A stretch of DNA of 35,998 nucleotides from CAHJWO01 sp964245885 (GTDB lineage: Bacteria > Verrucomicrobiota > Verrucomicrobiia > Chthoniobacterales > SZAS-18). A model generated the notes under the pieces. That model was not told the origin of the DNA. It saw nothing but the letters and a program-made list of their open reading frames with translations, and made no database searches. How positions within the stretch are numbered: position 1 is the first letter of the stretch; every line of letters starts with the position of its first letter. The stretch lies in NCBI GenBank assembly GCA_964245885.1, contig CAXTOX010000027.1:1-35998 (forward strand). Reading direction: 5' to 3'. The position numbers were made by a program, and so were the translations under genes. Below are positions 8,024 to 19,817 of the stretch, piece after piece.

Positions 8024-8686
8024 ATGAAATCGACCACTTCATCATCCACCAACCCACGCCTGGACCTGCGTCTAGCAGCCTACGCGGCGGCGGGCGTCGC
8101 GCTCGCGGCTCCGGCCATGTCGTCCACCGCGCAGGCGGCCGTCGTCTCCAGCGGCCCGCTCTCGCTGGCCGTGCCGCAAACCCTCGCCGGCATTTACCTC
8201 GATCTCGCCACGGGCGTGACGTCCACGACCGGCAGCTTCACGGGGTACGACATCAATCCCTATTCCAGTAGCAACACGCTCCGCCTTCTCGGTGGAATAG
8301 GCACTTCGTACGTTGCTCCTACGACCGCTGGTCCGGCTTCAGCGTTGACTCTGGGTTCATTCATCGGATCGACCGATGTTTTCACCACCAGCTCAACCGC
8401 CACGAACTTCTTTGGGACCGGCACCGAATATCTCGGCATCCAGTTCGTCAACACGACTACCGCTGCCATAAACTACGGCTGGATTCAGTTCTCCACCACG
8501 GCGGCCGCGGGCTTCCCGGCCACGATCACTGGCTACGCCTACGAAAACACCGGCGGGTCCATCGCGGCAGGTCAGACCTCCGCCGTGCCCGAGCCGACGA
8601 CCAACGCGGCCCTAGGCCTCGGCGCGCTCGCGCTGGGCGCGGTCGCCGTGCGCCGCATGCGCCAGAACAAGCAGACGGTTGCCTGA
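8024..8686 (+). CDS. PEP-CTERM sorting domain protein (surface/exported)
   Basis: The protein has 220 residues. An N-terminal signal sequence (Ala-rich, about 17-39, possible cleavage after TAQA or AQAA) is followed by a Gly/Ser/Thr/Ala-rich mature region that resembles other beta-rich verrucomicrobial surface proteins. The C-terminus is a PEP-CTERM signal: VPEP at 188-191, a hydrophobic helix (ALGLGALALGAVAV) and a basic tail RRMRQNKQ. In known systems such proteins are processed by an exosortase and linked to exopolysaccharide or the outer surface. No exosortase gene is in the window. A good ribosome-binding site (CAGGAAA) lies 8 bases before the ATG. The gene has its own regulatory region and terminator, so it is probably monocistronic. 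Confidence 0.88.
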   Translation: MKSTTSSSTNPRLDLRLAAYAAAGVALAAPAMSSTAQAAVVSSGPLSLAVPQTLAGIYLDLATGVTSTTGSFTGYDINPYSSSNTLRLLGGIGTSYVAPTTAGPASALTLGSFIGSTDVFTTSSTATNFFGTGTEYLGIQFVNTTTAAINYGWIQFSTTAAAGFPATITGYAYENTGGSIAAGQTSAVPEPTTNAALGLGALALGAVAVRRMRQNKQTVA

Positions 8687-8734
8687 TCGACCGACGCTTC
8701 GGTCTACGTCGCCGCGTGCGTTTTGCAATTCTGA

Positions 8735-8771
8735 GCCCGTGCGGATGGCCTAGCCATCCGCGCGGGTTTTT
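8735..8771 (+). terminator. Strong intrinsic terminator after the PEP-CTERM gene
   Basis: GCCCGTGCGGATGGC (8735-8749) pairs almost perfectly with GCCATCCGCGCGGGT (8753-8767) across a CTA loop and is followed by a T-run. The stem is about 15 bp. It ends only 11 bases before the GTG start of the next gene. Confidence 0.9.
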
Positions 8772-8782
8772 GCGTTGATACC

Positions 8783-10825
8783 GTGACTCTCCCTACCCTT
8801 AGCCAAACCTCATCCCATCGTGTGCTGCTCGTCGGCTGGGACGCCGCCGACTGGCAGGTCATCCACCCGTTGCTCGACGCCGGGCAGATGCCCCACCTCC
8901 AGCGCCTCGTCGAGGGCGGCGCGATGGGCAACCTTCACTCGCTCTCGCCGCTGCTCTCGCCGATCCTCTGGACGAGCATCGCCACCGGCAAGCGCGCCTT
9001 TGACCACGGTGTGCGCGGCTTCGTCGAGCCGCTGCCCGACCGTTCGGGCATCCGCCCGGTCGGCACGTTCACCCGCCACTGCAAGGCGCTGTGGAATCTC
9101 GTCACCCAGGGGGGCGGACGCTCGGTCGTCTGCGGCTGGCAGGCCAGCCACCCGGCCGAACCCATCGCCGGGGCGTTCGTTTCCAACGCCTTCGCCATCC
9201 CCTCCGCCGGTTCGACGCCGGATCGCTGGCCTTCTCCACCCGATGCGGTGCATCCGTCGACGCTCGCAGCAGAATTAACCGATTTGCGGGTTCACCCTGC
9301 CGAGGTCCGTCCCGAATGGCTCGTGCCGCTCGTGCCACGGTTGGCGGAACTGGACACGCGCGATCCCGCCGTCCGCGCCCGTCTCGGCACACTGGCCGCG
9401 CGGCTGGGGGAGGTGATCGGCACGCACGCCGTCGCCACCGATTTGCTCGCGCGGGAGGATTGGAACCTCGGGGCGGTGTACTACGAATGCATTGACCAGG
9501 TAGGGCACGACTTCATGCCTTTTCACCCGCCCCGCCTGCCGGAGGTTCCGGCGCACGAGTTCGAGCTTTACCGGGAGGTGATGGGTGGAGTCTATCGCTT
9601 CCACGACCAAATGCTCGGCGCGTTGGTCGAATTGGCCGGGCCGGAGGCATACGTCATGGTGGTATCTGACCACGGCTTCGAGTGCGGCCCGCGCCGCCCA
9701 CGCGGCCCGGTGGAACCCGCGCACTGGCACCGTCCGCAGGGGATCTTCGTGCTGGGTGGCCCTGGGGTGCGCGCCGACACGACGGTCGAAGGTGCGAGCC
9801 TGCTCGACGTGGCTCCCACCGTCCTCGCGCTGCTCGGCTTGCCCGCCGGGGAGGACATGCCGGGCAAGGTGCTCGTAGGGGCGCTGGAACCTTCCACCGT
9901 GGCGGCGGTGCCAAAGCGGATTCCGTCGTGGGAGCAAGTCCCCGGCACGGATGGCCGCCTGCGCCCCGGCGCGGACGGCGGCGAGGAAGATCCGGCGGTT
10001 GCGCAGGCGCTCTTGCAGCAATTCGTCGCCCTGGGCTATGTCGAGGCTCCGGATGAAGATGCCCTGCGAGCGGTGGCACGGGCCGAGGCGGAAGCGGACT
10101 ACAACGTCGCGGCTGCTCTCGGCGAGGCCGGCCGGGCGGTCGACGCAAAAAACCTCCTGGCCGGATTGGCCGCTCGTTTCCCGGATGAGCCGCGCTACTG
10201 GCGCAGCTTCGCGCAGATGTGCTTTGCGTCCAACACCCCCGAAGACGCCGCCGCCTGCCTCGCCGCCCTCGAACGCCTGGAACCGGCGGGAGCTTTCACG
10301 GCAGTTGTCCGCGGGTTGCTGGCGTGGTCGCGGGGCGATCTGGCGGCCTGCGCCGCCGCCTTGTCGGAGGCGGAGGCGGCGGCCCCGAACGATGCTCTGG
10401 TTCAGACTTACCTCGGCCGGCTGCACCTGCGCCGGCGTCTCTGGCCGGCCGCCGAGCGCGCCTTCCTCCGGGCATTGGCGCTGGACCCCGACCTCGCCGA
10501 AGCCCACTACGGCCTGAGCGTGGCGCTGCCCCGGCAGGATCGGGTGGAGGCGGGGATCGACCATGGGCTGCGTGCGGTCGGCCTGCGGCACGAATTTCCC
10601 GAAGCCCATTTTCAGCTTGGAGCCATTCTATCGCGCTTGGGCTGGTTCGAACGCGCGGCGCAGGCGTTCGAAATCACGCTGCGGCTGCGTCCCAGCTTCT
10701 TGCTGGCGCACCGCTACCTGGCACGCATCAACGCGCGCCTCGGGCGTTTGGAAACGGCCCGACGCCATCGGCAGGAAATTACCCGCTTGCAGGAAGCCCA
10801 AATCCTGCAACCGGCCGTGGATTGA
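8783..10825 (+). CDS. Type I phosphodiesterase/alkaline phosphatase-superfamily protein with C-terminal TPR repeats
   Basis: The product has 680 residues. The N-terminal two-thirds is an alkaline-phosphatase-like fold of the nucleotide pyrophosphatase/phosphodiesterase branch. Visible motifs are LLVGWDAADW (metal Asp20), the nucleophile region SPILWTSIATGK, YECIDQVGHDFM, VVSDHGF and a late His in AHWHRPQGIF. From about residue 430 to 670 there are TPR-type helix pairs, for example AERAFLRALALDPDLAEAHY and AAQAFEITLRLRPSFLLAHR. This suggests hydrolysis of a phospho-ester in a protein complex; the substrate cannot be told. There is no signal peptide, so it is probably cytosolic. The start is GTG 8783, needed to include the first beta-strand. 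It has no clear Shine-Dalgarno sequence and begins just after the terminator hairpin. It converges with the histidine kinase gene (19-base gap). Confidence 0.87.
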   Translation: MTLPTLSQTSSHRVLLVGWDAADWQVIHPLLDAGQMPHLQRLVEGGAMGNLHSLSPLLSPILWTSIATGKRAFDHGVRGFVEPLPDRSGIRPVGTFTRHCKALWNLVTQGGGRSVVCGWQASHPAEPIAGAFVSNAFAIPSAGSTPDRWPSPPDAVHPSTLAAELTDLRVHPAEVRPEWLVPLVPRLAELDTRDPAVRARLGTLAARLGEVIGTHAVATDLLAREDWNLGAVYYECIDQVGHDFMPFHPPRLPEVPAHEFELYREVMGGVYRFHDQMLGALVELAGPEAYVMVVSDHGFECGPRRPRGPVEPAHWHRPQGIFVLGGPGVRADTTVEGASLLDVAPTVLALLGLPAGEDMPGKVLVGALEPSTVAAVPKRIPSWEQVPGTDGRLRPGADGGEEDPAVAQALLQQFVALGYVEAPDEDALRAVARAEAEADYNVAAALGEAGRAVDAKNLLAGLAARFPDEPRYWRSFAQMCFASNTPEDAAACLAALERLEPAGAFTAVVRGLLAWSRGDLAACAAALSEAEAAAPNDALVQTYLGRLHLRRRLWPAAERAFLRALALDPDLAEAHYGLSVALPRQDRVEAGIDHGLRAVGLRHEFPEAHFQLGAILSRLGWFERAAQAFEITLRLRPSFLLAHRYLARINARLGRLETARRHRQEITRLQEAQILQPAVD

Positions 10826-10844
10826 TCCCGTTTGAGTGCGATGG

Positions 10845-14210
<3,366 letters not shown>

Positions 14211-14291
14211 GGGTCCACGCGGGGGGAGAAAACGCCCCATGCCCACGTGTCTACGAAACAGCAAGCATAAGCCATTCCAGAAGGAGCCGAG

Positions 14292-14383
14292 ATCCAAGAT
14301 CCAAGACACAAGGCAGAAAACGGGAACGGGAGGTGCGGAATGCTCCCTTTGTCTCACCCTCCGGTCTTCCTTGGATCTTGGAT
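14292..14383. repeat. Palindromic element with ATCCAAGATCCAAG arms
   Basis: ATCCAAGATCCAAG (14292-14305) and its exact reverse complement (14370-14383) bound a 64-base centre. Inside the arms are weaker symmetric pieces (GACACAAGG against CCTTTGTCTC). The element fills most of the 230-base divergent gap between the histidine kinase and the E1alpha gene. No other gene is seen in that gap, and I could not pick a convincing promoter there. Confidence 0.8.
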
Positions 14384-14440
14384 TTTGATCCTTTTGCGTT
14401 TCCACTTGCCTGCTTATCCACGTTGCCTAGATTGCTGGCG

Positions 14441-15484
14441 ATGGTTCCTGCCGTTGCTCCTGACGCTCCCCCTGCCCAGGCGTCGGCACCCCCCGGGTCG
14501 GGCCGCTCGCTCTACCTGGAAACCTTCCGCTGGATGCTCCTCGCCCGCACGTTGGAGGAGAAAATCGCCAGCCTCTACCGCGCGGGCAAAATCAACGGCG
14601 GCGTGTTCCTCGGCACCGGCCAGGAGGCGCTCAGCGCGTCGCTCGGCGTGTCGTTGCGCAAGGGCGATTTCTTCGGTCCGCTCATCCGCGACATGGCCGG
14701 CCGGCTGGCGTTCGGCGAACCCGTCATCGACTCGCTGCGCACGTATCTCGGCTCTCCGCTCGGCCCCATGCACGCCCGCGATGGCAACATCCACCGGGGC
14801 CGTCCGCGCGAGGGCATCTTCGCGATGGTCAGCCACCTGGGCACGATGGTCTCCGTCGTCGCCGGCGCGCTGATGGCCCGGCGTTTGCGCGGGCGACTGG
14901 ACGGCATCGTCGGTGCGACCAGCATCGGCGACGGCGGCACCTCGACGGGAGCGTTTCACGAAGGCATGAACATGGCGGCGGTCGAACGGCTGCCGCTCGT
15001 CGTCCTCGTGGCGAACAACCAGTACGCTTACTCGACCCCGACGCGGCGGCAGTACGCGTGCCATGACCTCCTCGACCGCGCCGCCGGGTACGGCTTCGCG
15101 GGACATGCGGTGGATGGAACCGACCTCGGGGCCTGCTTGGAAACCGTGCAAAACGCGGTCGCGGCGGCGCGCGACGGGAACGGTCCGCAGATGGTCGTCG
15201 CCAATTTGCTGCGCCTCACTGGCCACGGCGAGCACGACGACGCGTCGTACATGGACCCGAGCCTGCGCGCGTCTGCGGTGGGCGGCGATTGCCTCAAGCT
15301 GGCGCGGCAGCAAATCCTGACGCGCGGTTGGGCCGAGACGGCCGACCTCGACGCTTGGCGGGCGAAGGCCGTCGCCCAGATCGACGCCGCCGTTGCCACC
15401 GCGCAGGCCGAAGCGCCGCCGGACCCGGCCCGCGAGGATTGGACCGCGCTGAGCACGCGCGAATTGTCAGACAACCCGGCCTGA
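14441..15484 (+). CDS. 2-oxoacid dehydrogenase E1 component, alpha subunit
   Basis: The product has 347 residues and is the thiamine-diphosphate-binding half of a heterotetrameric E1. Family landmarks are ARTLEEKIASLYRAGKINGG near the N-terminus and FLGTGQEALS. The ThDP/Mg motif SIGDGGTSTGAFHEGMNMA near 160-180 is followed by ANNQYAYSTPT. The phosphorylation-loop-like LTGHGEHDDASY segment is also present. It decarboxylates a 2-oxoacid and passes the acyl group to lipoyl-E2. The next two genes encode E1beta and E2, so this is an operon. The substrate (pyruvate, branched-chain oxoacid or acetoin-type) cannot be decided from sequence alone. The start was placed at ATG 14441, because the 36 codons upstream are translated repeat DNA; no strong ribosome-binding site precedes it. 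Confidence 0.92.
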   Translation: MVPAVAPDAPPAQASAPPGSGRSLYLETFRWMLLARTLEEKIASLYRAGKINGGVFLGTGQEALSASLGVSLRKGDFFGPLIRDMAGRLAFGEPVIDSLRTYLGSPLGPMHARDGNIHRGRPREGIFAMVSHLGTMVSVVAGALMARRLRGRLDGIVGATSIGDGGTSTGAFHEGMNMAAVERLPLVVLVANNQYAYSTPTRRQYACHDLLDRAAGYGFAGHAVDGTDLGACLETVQNAVAAARDGNGPQMVVANLLRLTGHGEHDDASYMDPSLRASAVGGDCLKLARQQILTRGWAETADLDAWRAKAVAQIDAAVATAQAEAPPDPAREDWTALSTRELSDNPA

Positions 15485-15526
15485 GCGGTCGTCTGTGGGC
15501 CTGATCGCCCGCTTTGTTTCCCTCTC

Positions 15527-16501
15527 ATGAGCGTGACCTATCTCGAAGCCATCCGTGAGGCGCAGGCACGCGCGCTCGCCCGTGACGAACGCGTGTTCAT
15601 CTATGGGCAGGACGTGGGGGCGTTTGGTGGGGCGTTCAAGGCGACCAAGGGTTTGGCGAAGGAATACCCGGAGCGCGTGCTGGATTCGCCCATCAGTGAA
15701 GACGCGCAGATCGGCATGGCCATCGGAGCGACCATCGAAGGCATGCGGCCCATCGTGGAAATGCAATTCGCCGATTTTTCGAGCGTCGCGTTCAGCCAGA
15801 TTGTCAACCAGGCCGCCACGCAATTTTGGCGCACGCAGGTGCCGTGTCCGCTCGTCGTGCGTCTGCCCAGCGGCGGTACGGCGGGCGGCGGTCCGTTCCA
15901 TTCGCAGAGCATGGAGGCGGTGTATGCGCACTACCCGGGGTTGGTCGTGATGACCCCGGCCACCGTGGAAGACGCTTACCACCTGTTTCTCGCCGCGGTG
16001 GAGATCGAGGACCCCGTGATTTTTTGCGAGCACAAGCTGCTCTATTACCACCTGAAAGCGGAGGCTCTGCCCACAAGCGACCGGTCCCCGCTGCCGGTGG
16101 GCAAGGCGAGAATCGCGCGCGCCGGACGCGACCTCACCGTGGTCACGTACAGCGCGATGGTGCAGGAGGCGCTCGCGGCGGCGGAAACCCTCGCCGCCGA
16201 CGGCATCGAGATCGAGGTCGTGGACCTGCGCACCGTCAAGCCGCTCGATACCGGGACGGTTCTTGCCAGCGTCGCGCGCACGGGCCGCCTGCTGGCGGTA
16301 GGCGAGGCGATGCCTTGGGGCGGAGTCACGGCGGAAGTCGTCTCCCGCGTAGCGCAGGAAGGGTTTACTCTGCTCGACGCCCCACCCCGCCGGCTCAACG
16401 CCCGCGATACTCCCGTACCCTTTCACCCGCAGCTCTGGCAGGCGCACCGGCCGGGTGCCAAGGCCATCGTGGCCGCCGTGCGCGAGATGGCCAAATTCTA
16501 A
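15527..16501 (+). CDS. 2-oxoacid dehydrogenase E1 component, beta subunit
   Basis: The 324-residue transketolase-like protein begins MSVTYLEAIREAQARALARD. It has the expected FIYGQDVGAFGGAFKATKGL, SPISEDAQIGMAIGATIEGM (Glu contacting the ThDP aminopyrimidine), EMQFADFSSVAFSQIVNQAA and RLPSGGTAGGGPFHSQSMEA. The C-terminal domain has VVTYSAMVQEAL and EVVDLRTVKPLDTGTV. It pairs with the E1alpha encoded 42 bases upstream to form the decarboxylating E1 heterotetramer. The E2 gene follows after 12 bases, which supports translation from one mRNA. Confidence 0.93.
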   Translation: MSVTYLEAIREAQARALARDERVFIYGQDVGAFGGAFKATKGLAKEYPERVLDSPISEDAQIGMAIGATIEGMRPIVEMQFADFSSVAFSQIVNQAATQFWRTQVPCPLVVRLPSGGTAGGGPFHSQSMEAVYAHYPGLVVMTPATVEDAYHLFLAAVEIEDPVIFCEHKLLYYHLKAEALPTSDRSPLPVGKARIARAGRDLTVVTYSAMVQEALAAAETLAADGIEIEVVDLRTVKPLDTGTVLASVARTGRLLAVGEAMPWGGVTAEVVSRVAQEGFTLLDAPPRRLNARDTPVPFHPQLWQAHRPGAKAIVAAVREMAKF

Positions 16502-16513
16502 TTCTTCTCCCCC

Positions 16514-17797
16514 ATGTTCCCGACGCGCGTTCCGATCATCATGCCCCAACTCGGCGAGTCCATCGCCGAGGCCACCGTGGTCAACATCGCGGTGAAAAAA
16601 GGCGACCACGTTGCGGCCGACCAGGAAATCATCGAGGTTGAGACCAACAAGGCTCTCTTGCAGGTGGCGACTCCCTGCGCGGGCGAGATCGTCGAACTGA
16701 CCGCCGAACCCAAGGAGACCTACGCGGTCGGCACGGTGCTCGGCTACATCGAAGCCGTGCCCGAGGAAATCGACCGCCTCGGCCTCCAGCCCACGGAAGT
16801 CGGTGGCGACGACCTCATGCCGGAAGTGGAACCCGGCCAGCCTGCGCCCGCCGACCACGAGGAAACTCCCGTGCCCGTGCCATTGCTCGCGGAAACGGAT
16901 GGTTCCGCCCGGATACCCGCGTTCGCCAAGCAGCCCGGCACCGGCGGCCAAGGGGCGGGTGGGTTGCCGGTCCCGGCGGCTTTGGGCGGCGCAGGGTTTC
17001 TCTCGCCTCGGATGAAGGCGCGTTTGAACGAATTCGGCTTCCAGGCGGCGGACCTCGCCGGACTGGCGGGCACCGGAGCGAACGGCCGCGTGACCGTCAG
17101 CGATCTGGAAAAATTTCTGGCAGACCTCGAAACCCGTTCGCCCGAGCCGGCCCCTGCGATGCGCGTGGCGGTGGGCGACGCGATGCGGCGGAGCTGGTCC
17201 CGTCCGTTGGCAACGGTCGGACGGCCTGTGGGCCTCGACGCGCTGCTCGCCCACCGCAAAAACCAGCCTGACCCGAAACCGGGCATCGTGCTCTACGTGA
17301 TCCGGGCGCTCGCGCTGGCCTTGGCGGAAGACCGCACCGCCGCGAGCCGGTTGGTCGGCAAACGGCTGATCCCGGCGGCTTCGATCGACATTGGTTTTGC
17401 GGTGGAGACAGATGGTGGCTTGGTGGTGCCCGTGTTGCGCGGTGCGGATCAGACTCCGATCACCGAACTGAACACGCGTTACCAGGAGCTGGTCGTGGCC
17501 GCGCGCAAACGCCAGCTTCCTCCCGGAACGAGCGGCAACGCGGCGGCGTCCGTGACAAACTTCGGCACCTTCGGTCTGACGTGGGCAACCCCGCTGCCGC
17601 TGCCCGACGAAACGCTCATGCTCGGCCTCGGTGCAGGGCAGCGCGTGCCGAGTTGGGACGAGGAGAAAGGAGTGTTCGTGCCGGTGACGGAAGCAGAGGT
17701 CACGCTGAGCTTCGACCATCGCGCGCTCGACGGCGGCGGCGCGGGCCGACTGCTCGCGCACGTCGCGCAACTGCTCGCGCAGGTGGAGAAGCTCTGA
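16514..17797 (+). CDS. 2-oxoacid dehydrogenase E2 component, dihydrolipoyl acyltransferase
   Basis: The product has 427 residues. The N-terminal lipoyl domain (about 6-80) has Lys46 in VETNKALLQV as the lipoylation site; the usual Asp before this Lys is Asn. An acidic, Pro-rich linker follows. A peripheral subunit-binding domain (about 150-192, FLSPRMKARLNEFGFQAADL then GANGRVTVSDLEKFL) would bind E1 or E3. The catalytic domain (about 205-427) ends in SFDHRALDGGGAGRLL with His402 and Asp406 of the HxxxDG motif. It transfers the acyl group from lipoamide to CoA at the core of the complex. Only one lipoyl domain is present, and no E3 (dihydrolipoyl dehydrogenase) gene is in the window. It is convergent with a small unrelated gene. 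Confidence 0.92.
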   Translation: MFPTRVPIIMPQLGESIAEATVVNIAVKKGDHVAADQEIIEVETNKALLQVATPCAGEIVELTAEPKETYAVGTVLGYIEAVPEEIDRLGLQPTEVGGDDLMPEVEPGQPAPADHEETPVPVPLLAETDGSARIPAFAKQPGTGGQGAGGLPVPAALGGAGFLSPRMKARLNEFGFQAADLAGLAGTGANGRVTVSDLEKFLADLETRSPEPAPAMRVAVGDAMRRSWSRPLATVGRPVGLDALLAHRKNQPDPKPGIVLYVIRALALALAEDRTAASRLVGKRLIPAASIDIGFAVETDGGLVVPVLRGADQTPITELNTRYQELVVAARKRQLPPGTSGNAAASVTNFGTFGLTWATPLPLPDETLMLGLGAGQRVPSWDEEKGVFVPVTEAEVTLSFDHRALDGGGAGRLLAHVAQLLAQVEKL

Positions 17798-17847
17798 GGA
17801 GAAACTTGCTGTGCCTCTGCTGCTGCTGAGGAAAGTCGGCGGTTGAC

Positions 17848-18285
17848 TCAGACACGCGGTGTTCCAACTGCTGATCCGGCGAGGTACTGAGGCGCTTGCG
17901 CCTCTCGCTCCGAAACCACTCCGGCTTGCTGGATATCACGCGGCTGGCCATCGATCAAGGCCAACCCCGTGATCGACTCCCCGCTGCCACGGGGGACGGT
18001 TCCGCCTGAGGCAAGATGCCGTAAGAATGAGGAATGATCCATGCCGGCCAGCCAAGCGGCTTGGTCAACGGTGAAAATTTCCTCGATGCAAAGTCCGATT
18101 GCAAGGGCGCGGCGGGTTTCTTCGGTGGTTAGCAGATCGAGAAATGGACCTAGTTCTTCTGGAACGTCGGCACCAAGCAGTGGGAGTAAGCGTGAAGAAG
18201 GTGCTGTGAACATGCGCTTATTAATGACAGCAGTTATTGCGCCAGCATAGATGTCAAACCTTGCTAGTCTCCCCGACAAAGCCAA
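17848..18285 (-). CDS. Small protein, possibly UPF0175/antitoxin-like
   Basis: The frame encodes up to 145 residues from TTG 18285, which has AGGAAA eight bases upstream, or 121 residues from ATG 18213 (MFTAPSSRLLPLLG). The central part (EETRRALAIGLCIEEIFTVDQAAWLAGMDHSSFLRHLA) looks like the UPF0175 pattern. In that family an alpha-helix is followed by an AAxLAGMxxxxFLxxLA helix-turn-helix. UPF0175 proteins are usually antitoxins or small DNA-binding proteins. I see no partner toxin beside it. The DNA around it (about 18050-18420) is clearly lower in GC than its surroundings, suggesting recent acquisition. The family match is from memory of the pattern and is only moderate. Confidence 0.5.
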   Translation of the reverse strand: MALSGRLARFDIYAGAITAVINKRMFTAPSSRLLPLLGADVPEELGPFLDLLTTEETRRALAIGLCIEEIFTVDQAAWLAGMDHSSFLRHLASGGTVPRGSGESITGLALIDGQPRDIQQAGVVSEREAQAPQYLAGSAVGTPRV

Positions 18286-18448
18286 GGGATTTCCTGTTGG
18301 AAATTAAATCAGCGGCTCTCTGGTAGCAGGCTTACAGAGCGTCAAACGCTATTCGGTTAGTCATCACTCGAGATACCACCCGAAGATGCACCCGTTCCCA
18401 CAAGAGAGCTTTTGACTTTGCGGCGGATTCCGGGAAAGATGGCAGTCA

Positions 18449-19813
18449 GTGGCAGCACAGAACACTTCCCCGGATTTTGACGCCGTGATCATCGGCGGCG
18501 GCCCTGCTGGCAGCACCGCAGGCGCGTACCTCGTGCGGGCGGGCTTGCGGGTGCTCATCGTCGAGAAAGAGCGTTTCCCGCGCTTCCACATCGGCGAGTC
18601 GTTGATGCCGGTGGCCAACGCAATCCTGCGAGAAATCGGCGCTTGGGAGAAGGTCGAGCGCATGGGCTTCGTGCCCAAACACGGCGCGGAGTTCCACGTC
18701 GGCAACCGCAGCGTGCCGCCCCGGCACGTCGAGTTCGCCAAGGGCCTCGTCCCCGGCCTGGACTACACGTACCAGGTCGAGCGATCCCGGTTCGACCAGC
18801 TTTTGCTTGAACACGCCGCCGAACTCGGCTGCGTCGTGCGCCAGGAAACCCGCGCCACGGCCGTGCAGCCGCGCGGACCCGGCGGCCGGGGCGGCTACGA
18901 GGTCACGCTGCTGCCAACCGGCAGCCAGGATGGCGCGCCGGGCGAAACGCTGCGTTGCGCCTACCTCGTGGACGCCAGCGGGCGCGATCATCTTTTTCCC
19001 AAGCCCGTCAAGTCCGCGCCCGCGAACCCCGACCTGAACAAACGGGTCGCTATCTACAGTCACTTCCGGGGGGTGAAGCGCGCGGCCGGCAAGGCGGGCG
19101 GCAACATCCTGATCGTCCGCCACGAAGACGGCTGGGGCTGGCTGATCCCCCTCGACGACGAGCGCACCAGTGTCGGCGTGGTCACAACGGTCGAACGGAT
19201 GCGCGGGGCGCGGCTGAAGCCCGAGGCGATGTTCCGCCAGATCGTCGCCGGGTCCGAGCGGATGGACCGCGCGATGGAGGACGCGGTGCCCCTGTCGCCG
19301 TTCCACGCGGCGGCGGATTACAACTACCGGGCGCGGACTTTTTGCGGCCCGCGGCTCGCGCTGGTGGGCGACGCCGCATGTTTCCTGGACCCGATGTTCT
19401 CCACCGGCGTGTTCCTCGCCCTGCTTTCGGCCAAACTGGCTACGGAAGAGATCATCCGGGCACACCAGCGCGGCGGCGCGGCGCTGTCTTTCCTCCAACG
19501 GCGGCGGTACACGCGCCGGTTGACCAACAACGTTTCCGCGCTGGAGAAGCTGGTGCTCGCGTTCTACGACAACGCGAGTTTCTCCGTGTTCATGGAGCGC
19601 AAGGCTCCGTTGCGCATGATCCCGGCGATCAATTCGCTCGTGGCCGGGCACTCCGATCCGCCATGGCCGGTGCGTTGGCGGTACTGGCTGTTCCTGCTCG
19701 TCTGCCGCCTCCAGCGGTGGCGACCGGTCGTGCCGGCGGTCAACCTTGCGGGGAAGGGCCCGCTTGCCCCGTCGCCCGCCGACGCTCCCTCCATGACCGA
19801 GGTTGCCGGTTAG
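18449..19813 (+). CDS. FAD-dependent oxidoreductase of the PltA-like flavin halogenase family
   Basis: The product has 454 residues. The Rossmann motif VIIGGGPAGSTAGAYLVRAG (13-32) binds FAD. GESLMPVANAILREIG (49-64) and Lys77 in FVPKHGAEF sit where flavin-dependent halogenases keep their catalytic Lys. GWGWLIP (228-234) fits the halogenase motif WxWxIP, which blocks monooxygenation. GDAACFLDPMFSTGVFLAL (307-325) is the second FAD segment. From memory the sequence is close in layout to PltA, which chlorinates pyrrolyl-S-PCP. The same fold also includes geranylgeranyl-reductase-like and uncharacterised oxidoreductases, so halogenation is a hypothesis. A hydrophobic patch near 412-422 (YWLFLLVCRLQ) could touch the membrane. 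The start is GTG 18449. It lies 1.4 kb from the end of the NRPS-PKS genes on the opposite strand, and its stop is 4 bases before the nucleoside hydrolase start. Confidence 0.75.
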   Translation: MAAQNTSPDFDAVIIGGGPAGSTAGAYLVRAGLRVLIVEKERFPRFHIGESLMPVANAILREIGAWEKVERMGFVPKHGAEFHVGNRSVPPRHVEFAKGLVPGLDYTYQVERSRFDQLLLEHAAELGCVVRQETRATAVQPRGPGGRGGYEVTLLPTGSQDGAPGETLRCAYLVDASGRDHLFPKPVKSAPANPDLNKRVAIYSHFRGVKRAAGKAGGNILIVRHEDGWGWLIPLDDERTSVGVVTTVERMRGARLKPEAMFRQIVAGSERMDRAMEDAVPLSPFHAAADYNYRARTFCGPRLALVGDAACFLDPMFSTGVFLALLSAKLATEEIIRAHQRGGAALSFLQRRRYTRRLTNNVSALEKLVLAFYDNASFSVFMERKAPLRMIPAINSLVAGHSDPPWPVRWRYWLFLLVCRLQRWRPVVPAVNLAGKGPLAPSPADAPSMTEVAG

Positions 19814-19817
19814 TTCG

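Noticed and set aside
14333..14440. A 36-residue N-terminal extension of E1alpha
   Set aside because: It is encoded by the palindromic element, and E1alpha proteins normally start close to the chosen ATG.
15467..17770. A 767-codon minus-strand frame opposite the E1beta/E2 genes, and a 728-codon one opposite smc at 3492-5678
   Set aside because: Both are antisense to clearly identified genes and their translations are rich in Arg, Gly and Ala without motifs.
17880..17920. Short hairpin GAGGCGC-TT-GCGCCTC as a terminator between E2 and the small gene
   Set aside because: It lies inside the coding frame of the small gene and lacks a T-run on either strand.
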